This document shows, one piece after another, positions 59,800 through 64,000 of a stretch of 64,000 bases of DNA. A model generated the notes under the pieces. That model worked only from the letters and a program-made list of their open reading frames with translations. It was not told the DNA's origin and made no database searches. Location: assembly GCA_036504595.1 (NCBI GenBank), contig DASXUX010000042.1, positions 372,001 through 436,000 on the forward strand, given 5' to 3'. The DNA comes from DASXUX01 sp036504595. Its GTDB lineage: Bacteria; Planctomycetota; SZUA-567; H5-PLA8. The position numbers and the translations under genes are program-made. Every line of letters begins with the position of its first letter. The first letter of the stretch is position 1.

Positions 59800-61482
59800 C
59801 TACTTCCTCGGCGATGCCCCCGGCGCGGGCTTCGGTGCTTCGGGGGCTGGGGCGTTTTCGGCCGGCTGTGCCTCCTCCAGGTGCTTCATGAACGCCAGCC
59901 GGTTCTTGCAGCGCATCAAAGCCGCCTCTTCGGTAACCAGCTTCTCAGCGACATAGCCCTTCAGGCACTCGTCCAGCATCAACATGCCCTGCGACTTGCC
60001 AGTCTGCATCACGTTCACCAAGCTCTGCGTTTTGCCTTCGCGAATGATATTGCTGACCGAAATCGAGTTGATCAGCAGTTCGCACGCCGCCATCCGGCTC
60101 TTTCCATCCGCACGCGGCAGCAGCAACTGTGACAGAACCATCCGCAGGGCATCCGCGATGCGTCCGCGCAACGACGCGTTGTCGTCCGCGCTTTCGCAAA
60201 TCCGGTCGATGGCCTGAGCGCAATCGGGCGCCTGGACCGTGGCAAAGACCAGCAGCCCGGCCTCAGAAGCCGACAACGCCGCGCAAACCGCCTGCTCGTT
60301 ACGCAACTCCCCGATGACGACAACATCCGGGTCCTCACACAAAGCCGCTTGGACCGCAGCTTCAAAATCCCCAGTGTGCGTGGAAATCTCGCGCTGCGAG
60401 ATCTGGCAGGCGCGCGGCTCCAAGACGTATTCAATCGGGTCTTCCAGCGTGACGATATGACCGTTATGCGCCTGGTTGAAAGCGTCAACCATCGCCATCA
60501 TCGTCGTCGTCTTTCCACTTCCCGCGGCACCTGAGATCAGCACGATTCCTTCGTTGTACGCAGGAAGTTTCGCGCACTGCGCCGGCAATCCGAGTTGTTC
60601 CAGCGGCATCAGGGGGGCCGCAGCCAGCCTCACGCAAATGTCCTGACCACGGCTATGCTTCAGCACCGTGACGCGGTAGCGATGGCCGCCGCCATCGATG
60701 TGACCGATCGTCAGTTCACCACGCTCATCCAGCAAGTGGTACTGTTGCGGCGAAAACATCTGCCGCACCACGCCCGGCATCTGCTCCGGCGGAATGATCG
60801 GCAACCCGTCCATCCCGCGCTGCTCACCCACGATCCGCAGCACCGGCGGCGCGCCAGGAGACAGGAACAGATCGCTCGCGCCCGCTTGGCGCGCGGCGCT
60901 CAGGAACTCCTCGATCGGCGGCCCGGACGCCGCAGGCACCGGCCTCGCCGGCGCTGCGGGAGCAACGATCGCCACAGGCTCTGCAATGCGCGCAGGAGCC
61001 GCCGCCGCAGGCGCCTCACGAACTTGCGCGGGCTGCGGGGCCGCTGGTGCGTGCGCGGGAGGCGGCCTGAAGGGTTGCGACGCGGCTGGCGGGCGAGGCA
61101 TGGACGGCGGATGAGCTGCGTTAAGTCCTTGCGGCCGCAACGGCCGGCGCGCCGCATCGGCCAGATTGACTGCCGGTGGACGCGGAGCCATCGAGCTTGG
61201 GGGACGGATCACCAGACGCGGCGACGAAGCCGGTGCCGCCGCTGGCTGCGCCGAAGGCTGCGCTGTGCTGGAAGGCGAGCCGCTCCCGCCCTGCTCCAGT
61301 TCCGCCTGCAATGACGGGGGAATCAGGCCGGCGATGCAGAGGAACTCGTACAGCGGAGTCGATGTCGCGGCGGCTTGAGCGAGGAAGGGCGCAAGTCTCT
61401 CGGGCGAAAGCACCCCGCGCTCCACGACCAGCTTCTCCGTTTCCGCATCGCTAAGCCGCACGGCCACGTTGATTCCCTCCAC
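59800..61482 (-). CDS. PilT/GspE-type twitching/secretion ATPase
   Basis: 560 residues. An N-terminal GspE-like helical domain (KLVVERGVLSPERLAPFLAQ, about 18-63), a 120-residue Pro/Ala linker and a C-terminal PilT ATPase core: Walker A SGAAGSGKTTT with Lys324, Asp box TLEDPIEYV (345-353) and Walker B DVVVIGELRNE with Glu392. The His box (GLLVFATVQAPD) has lost its usual His, with Gln417 in one position. It powers retraction of type IV pili or a related assembly. No other pilus genes adjoin apart from the degenerate paralogue 43 nt downstream and the isolated pseudopilin gene at 29.2 kb. Confidence 0.87.
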   Translation of the reverse strand: MEGINVAVRLSDAETEKLVVERGVLSPERLAPFLAQAAATSTPLYEFLCIAGLIPPSLQAELEQGGSGSPSSTAQPSAQPAAAPASSPRLVIRPPSSMAPRPPAVNLADAARRPLRPQGLNAAHPPSMPRPPAASQPFRPPPAHAPAAPQPAQVREAPAAAAPARIAEPVAIVAPAAPARPVPAASGPPIEEFLSAARQAGASDLFLSPGAPPVLRIVGEQRGMDGLPIIPPEQMPGVVRQMFSPQQYHLLDERGELTIGHIDGGGHRYRVTVLKHSRGQDICVRLAAAPLMPLEQLGLPAQCAKLPAYNEGIVLISGAAGSGKTTTMMAMVDAFNQAHNGHIVTLEDPIEYVLEPRACQISQREISTHTGDFEAAVQAALCEDPDVVVIGELRNEQAVCAALSASEAGLLVFATVQAPDCAQAIDRICESADDNASLRGRIADALRMVLSQLLLPRADGKSRMAACELLINSISVSNIIREGKTQSLVNVMQTGKSQGMLMLDECLKGYVAEKLVTEEAALMRCKNRLAFMKHLEEAQPAENAPAPEAPKPAPGASPRK

Positions 61483-61506
61483 CAGCCGTCACTTCGACTG
61501 CATCTT

Positions 61507-61720
61507 GTCCAAAAGTGCACATGTGACCGTAGGACATTTTGCCAAAATTGTCCGCTTCAGGCTCGGGCAATTCAGCGAAATGCCCTACAAACTTCCGTCC
61601 AAGACTGCACACGTGCAGCGCAGGACATTTTGCCAAAATTGTCCGCTTCAGCATCGGGCAATTCAGCGAAATGCCCTACAAACTTCTGTCCAAGACTGCA
61701 CCTGTGCATATCGACCTGTC
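61507..61720. repeat. 2.3 copies of a ~90-bp tandem repeat
   Basis: Units start at 61507 (GTCCAAAAGTGCAC), 61597 (GTCCAAGACTGCAC) and 61688, a partial third copy. Each full unit carries GGACATTTTGCCAAAATTGTCC (an imperfect hairpin) and GGGCAATTCAGCGAAATGCCC (a GGGCA/TGCCC hairpin). Copies differ mainly at the CTGCACACGTGCAG hairpin region. It lies in the 270-bp gap between lysA and the PilT gene; no gene is seen there. Confidence 0.8.
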
Positions 61721-61752
61721 ATTACAAGCTCAGTTTCACCCCGTATTCCCCT

Positions 61753-63033
61753 CTATCCGTTCGCCGCTTCCGCCGCCATTTCCTCAAACGTCTTCGCCCG
61801 TCGAGCCAGCGTTAGCTTCCCACCGTCCAGCATCACTTCAGGCGGCCGAGGTCTCAGGTTGTACTCGCTCGCCATGACGTAGCCATACGCTCCGGCGTTG
61901 TGCAGAGCGATCAGATCGCCCCGCCGCAGTTCCGGCAACGCACGCGGGCCCGCTTTATTTTCTTCTCCCGAACCGCGCGTGAAAATGTCGCCGCTCTCGC
62001 AAATGTAGCCCGCGACAAAATACGGTTTCTTCGGTCCATCGGGATTCGTCAAGTTGCTGATCTCATGGTAGCTGCCGTACATCGTCGGCCGCACCAGATG
62101 ATTGAATCCCGTCGCGATTCCCGCGAACGTTTTTCCGTACGGCGTCTCCTTGAGCGTGTTGACTTTCGCCACCAAGTACCCCGCCTCTGCGATCGGAAAG
62201 CGCCCCGGCTCCAGCATCAGCGTCAACTCTTTGCCGATCTGTTTGCAGAACGCACCGAAGTGCTCCGTCAGCATCGCGCCGAACGCATTCAGGTCCAACG
62301 GCTTCTCGCCCGGTTTGTAGGGAACGCCCAGTCCGCCGCCAAAATTCACGTACTGCAAATCCGGCGCTGCATTGTGCCGCAGCACGCCCAGCAAGATCTC
62401 CACCGCCTGAGCAAACCGGTCCACGCCGCGCACGCCCGAACCAATGTGCTGATGCACGCCGATCAGTTTCAAGCCGCGCGCCTTGACGATCTCCATCGCC
62501 TGCGGCACGTGCTCCCAGGGAATCCCGAACTTGCTCTCCGGCCCGCACGTAATCACGTGGTCGTGATGCCCGCCGCCCACCGGCCCATTAATGCGAATGA
62601 AGCACGAGCCGCCCGCCGGCACATCCCCCAGCCGCTGCAAGCTGTCGCAGTTGATAAAGATCTTGCCGTTCGGCTCCCCCTTCCCTTCGAGGGAAGGTTG
62701 GGGGGGTAGGTTTGAAAGCTTCACCGCTGCCGAAAACTCTTCGTCCGAAACGTTGTTGTTCGTGTAGATCATCACCGGCGCGCCGAGCTTCTGCGCCAGC
62801 AGAATTTCCGCCAGGCTCACACAATCGACGCCAAACCCGGCGCCAAAAATCGTCCGCAGCACCTCGCGGTTTGAGTTCGCCTTCATCGCATAGAGCAGGC
62901 GCGTCTTCGGCCAGGTGACCGCTTCACGCAGCGAGTTGCAGCGCTCCAGAATCGTGGCCTTGTCATACACATACACGGGCGTGCCGAACTGTTCAGCCGC
63001 CTGAATCAACCCCTGCCGCAACGCCGGTTCCAC
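61753..63033 (-). CDS. lysA: Diaminopimelate decarboxylase
   Basis: 426 residues. PLP-lysine motif YAMKANSN (Lys51), the HQHIGSGVR glycine-rich phosphate loop, EPGRFPIAEAGYLVAKV and the C-terminal CESGDIFTRG. It decarboxylates meso-DAP to lysine, the last step of lysine synthesis. Residues about 108-121 (LPPQPSLEGKGE) are encoded by a GC-rich palindrome also found in uvrA, inserted in a barrel loop before KIFINCDSLQRL. Confidence 0.93.
   Translation of the reverse strand: MEPALRQGLIQAAEQFGTPVYVYDKATILERCNSLREAVTWPKTRLLYAMKANSNREVLRTIFGAGFGVDCVSLAEILLAQKLGAPVMIYTNNNVSDEEFSAAVKLSNLPPQPSLEGKGEPNGKIFINCDSLQRLGDVPAGGSCFIRINGPVGGGHHDHVITCGPESKFGIPWEHVPQAMEIVKARGLKLIGVHQHIGSGVRGVDRFAQAVEILLGVLRHNAAPDLQYVNFGGGLGVPYKPGEKPLDLNAFGAMLTEHFGAFCKQIGKELTLMLEPGRFPIAEAGYLVAKVNTLKETPYGKTFAGIATGFNHLVRPTMYGSYHEISNLTNPDGPKKPYFVAGYICESGDIFTRGSGEENKAGPRALPELRRGDLIALHNAGAYGYVMASEYNLRPRPPEVMLDGGKLTLARRAKTFEEMAAEAANG
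62673..62710. repeat. Palindrome CCCTTCCCTTCGAGGGAAGG inserted in lysA
   Basis: Same element as the second palindrome in uvrA (38411-38501). It gives an in-frame LPPQPSLEGKGE insertion and leaves the coding frame intact. Confidence 0.75.
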
Positions 63034-63539
63034 TTTGACTCCTTTGTACCGCAGGCCTCCGGCCTGTCTCTCCGTGCTGTTCGTAGTGCGGGCGTCCCGC
63101 CCGCTGCCCCTGCCGTTCTCCCCTCCCCTTCGAGGGGCGGGGTCGGGGGAGAGGTTTGCGGCAACGCCGCAATACTCCGGTTCCCCTCTCCCCCGCGAGG
63201 GAGAGGGGTTAGGGGTGAGGGGGTGCCGCTCGCAGCACCGCCCCGCCCACCCGAATTCAGCAGTTTCTCTCTAGCGCGTGGTAAGTCAAGGAAGGTGTCA
63301 GGTGGTCTGGTCGTCTGGTGTGCCCGCGTTTGTGATTTGCTGTTTCCGTCGAAATTAGGATTATGCGCTTGCCGTTCACGCCAAGTGATGTGTTGGTTGG
63401 AATGTGCTTCGGCCACGGCGTCAGCGCCAGTGGCGTCCACTTGTCCATAGCGGCTCGCCGTATCGCGACAACAAATCCGTGCCTCGTCTTTCGCGCTCCG
63501 TCCCTGTGGCCAGTCTCCCAGACACCAGACCACCAGGCC
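63034..63539. repeat. Gene-free 506-bp interval with three palindromic or repeat tracts
   Basis: TCCCCTCCCCTTCGAGGGGCGGG (from about 63119), CCCTCTCCCCCGCGAGGGAG (63184-63209 region) and inverted GGTGGTCTGGTCGTCTGGTG / CAGACACCAGACCACCAGG arms (about 63300-63321 and 63518-63538). Antisense open frames here are repeat-derived. I see no gene. Confidence 0.75.
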
Positions 63540-64000
63540 CTACAGCACCAAATCCAGCGTCTGCGCCGCGTACGCATGGCTGGCTATCGCCTGCTGCTGC
63601 AGCGCCCGCGAACCCTTCTCCAGTTCCACCGTGGCCCAGCCGGAAAACTCCGCAGCCAGAAGCGTATCGACGAACTCCTCCAGCTCAAGCGTCCCCTTTC
63701 CAAGTTCGACGGTCTGGAAGCGGTGCGCCGGCTCGCCCTTCTTCTTCTTTGCGGTGGACGGCTTGATGTCGCGCAGATGCACCGCGGCGATGCGCTTCTT
63801 GTGCTCCTTGATGAACTTGGCCTGCGGGATGTCCGCCGCGGCCAAAAACCCGACGTCCACGCAAAGCTTCATGGCCGCGGGGTCGGAGTATTCGATGAAG
63901 GCATCGAGCATCTTGACGCTGTCGATCAGCGTCCCCATTTCCGGGTGCAGGCAGGGCAGGATGCCCAGCTCCTGTGTGCGTCGGGCGATTTCACCATAGG
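63540..64000 (-). CDS. Sugar phosphate isomerase/epimerase (TIM barrel), 5' end outside window
   Basis: The frame stays open upstream of the ATG at 63938 to the window end (reading YGEIARRTQELGILPCLHPE before MGTLIDS). The true start therefore lies beyond 64000; 152 codons are visible. The barrel pattern LCLHPEMGTLI-like, MKLCVDVGFLAAADIP, HLRDIKPSTAKKKKG (metal His/Asp) and GWATVELEKGS (Glu) identifies the AP endonuclease 2-type isomerase family. It lies 506 bp beyond lysA on the same strand. Confidence 0.85.
   Translation of the reverse strand, partial: YGEIARRTQELGILPCLHPEMGTLIDSVKMLDAFIEYSDPAAMKLCVDVGFLAAADIPQAKFIKEHKKRIAAVHLRDIKPSTAKKKKGEPAHRFQTVELGKGTLELEEFVDTLLAAEFSGWATVELEKGSRALQQQAIASHAYAAQTLDLVL

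Noticed and set aside
61507..61720. The 90-bp repeats as a CRISPR array
   Set aside because: The repeats are direct and nearly whole-length, with no short repeat/variable spacer alternation and no cas genes.
63006..63533. Antisense frame beyond lysA
   Set aside because: It reads through palindromic repeats and contains no domain.

Overview
The window is a GC-rich stretch from a Gram-negative bacterium. It encodes a predicted outer-membrane beta-barrel, type IV pilus/type II secretion-like parts, Tat signals and large autotransporter-repeat proteins. Gene content (MoxR/DUF58/transglutaminase operon, Tat-exported TIM-barrel isomerase, secreted fucosidase, a giant PATR protein, cyanobacterial-type IspH) resembles an uncultured Planctomycetota/PVC or Hydrogenedentota-like organism. 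This is inference from gene content; no rRNA or other marker is present to confirm it. About 40 protein-coding genes are supported. I saw no rRNA, tRNA, CRISPR array, transposase or phage gene.

Layout. 1-13.4 kb: the 3' part of a giant secreted protein (autotransporter strands, a PA14-like domain, 19 tandem Ig-like repeats, TIG, PKD, a calcium-binding linker and a C-terminal domain). 13.4-18.3 kb: MoxR, transglutaminase and DUF58 operon, then a small membrane protein. 18.4-22 kb: a secreted TPR-like protein, ispH and serC. 22.2-28.3 kb: a minus-strand operon of DUF4178, a small exported peptide, DUF350, a membrane spermidine-synthase-like protein and a Tat-exported flavin oxidase. 28.6-36.7 kb: mixed short genes (VOC, pseudopilin, clpS, ferritin, SNase-like, solute-binding lipoprotein, STAS, PH) ending in a thioredoxin-like gene with an in-frame TGA that I read as selenocysteine. 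36.8-40 kb: uvrA. 40.2-49 kb: a tungsten/molybdopterin block, with aldehyde ferredoxin oxidoreductase plus moaD facing fhs-moeA-moaA-wtpA-wtpB-wtpC. 49.1-58.6 kb: LacI regulator, secreted ADP-ribosylglycohydrolase-like protein, MFS transporter, outer-membrane protein, sugar isomerase, radical SAM enzyme, DUF4177 protein and fucosidase. 58.6-64 kb: two PilT-family genes (one with broken ATPase motifs), lysA and a truncated isomerase gene.

Three observations stand out. First, the selenoprotein candidate has TGA exactly at the first Cys of a thioredoxin CxxC motif, followed by a perfect 7-bp stem whose loop starts GG, at the spacing expected of a bacterial SECIS. Its C-terminal domain is shared with the giant protein. 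Second, more than a dozen genes have a short, gene-specific tandem repeat starting at or just after the stop codon, usually with a complementary arm nearby. The same repeat families, or related palindromes, also occur in frame inside uvrA (two sites), the spermidine-synthase-like gene, the flavin oxidase gene, lysA and a signal-peptide region. Third, the DUF4178/DUF350/SpeE-like/flavin-oxidase operon looks like an envelope-associated polyamine system.

The tungsten block is coherent: WtpABC imports tungstate or molybdate, MoaA, MoaD and MoeA build the pterin cofactor, and the aldehyde oxidoreductase uses it. Fhs brings formate into folate one-carbon metabolism. Together with a ferredoxin-dependent oxidoreductase this suggests an anaerobic or facultative lifestyle.
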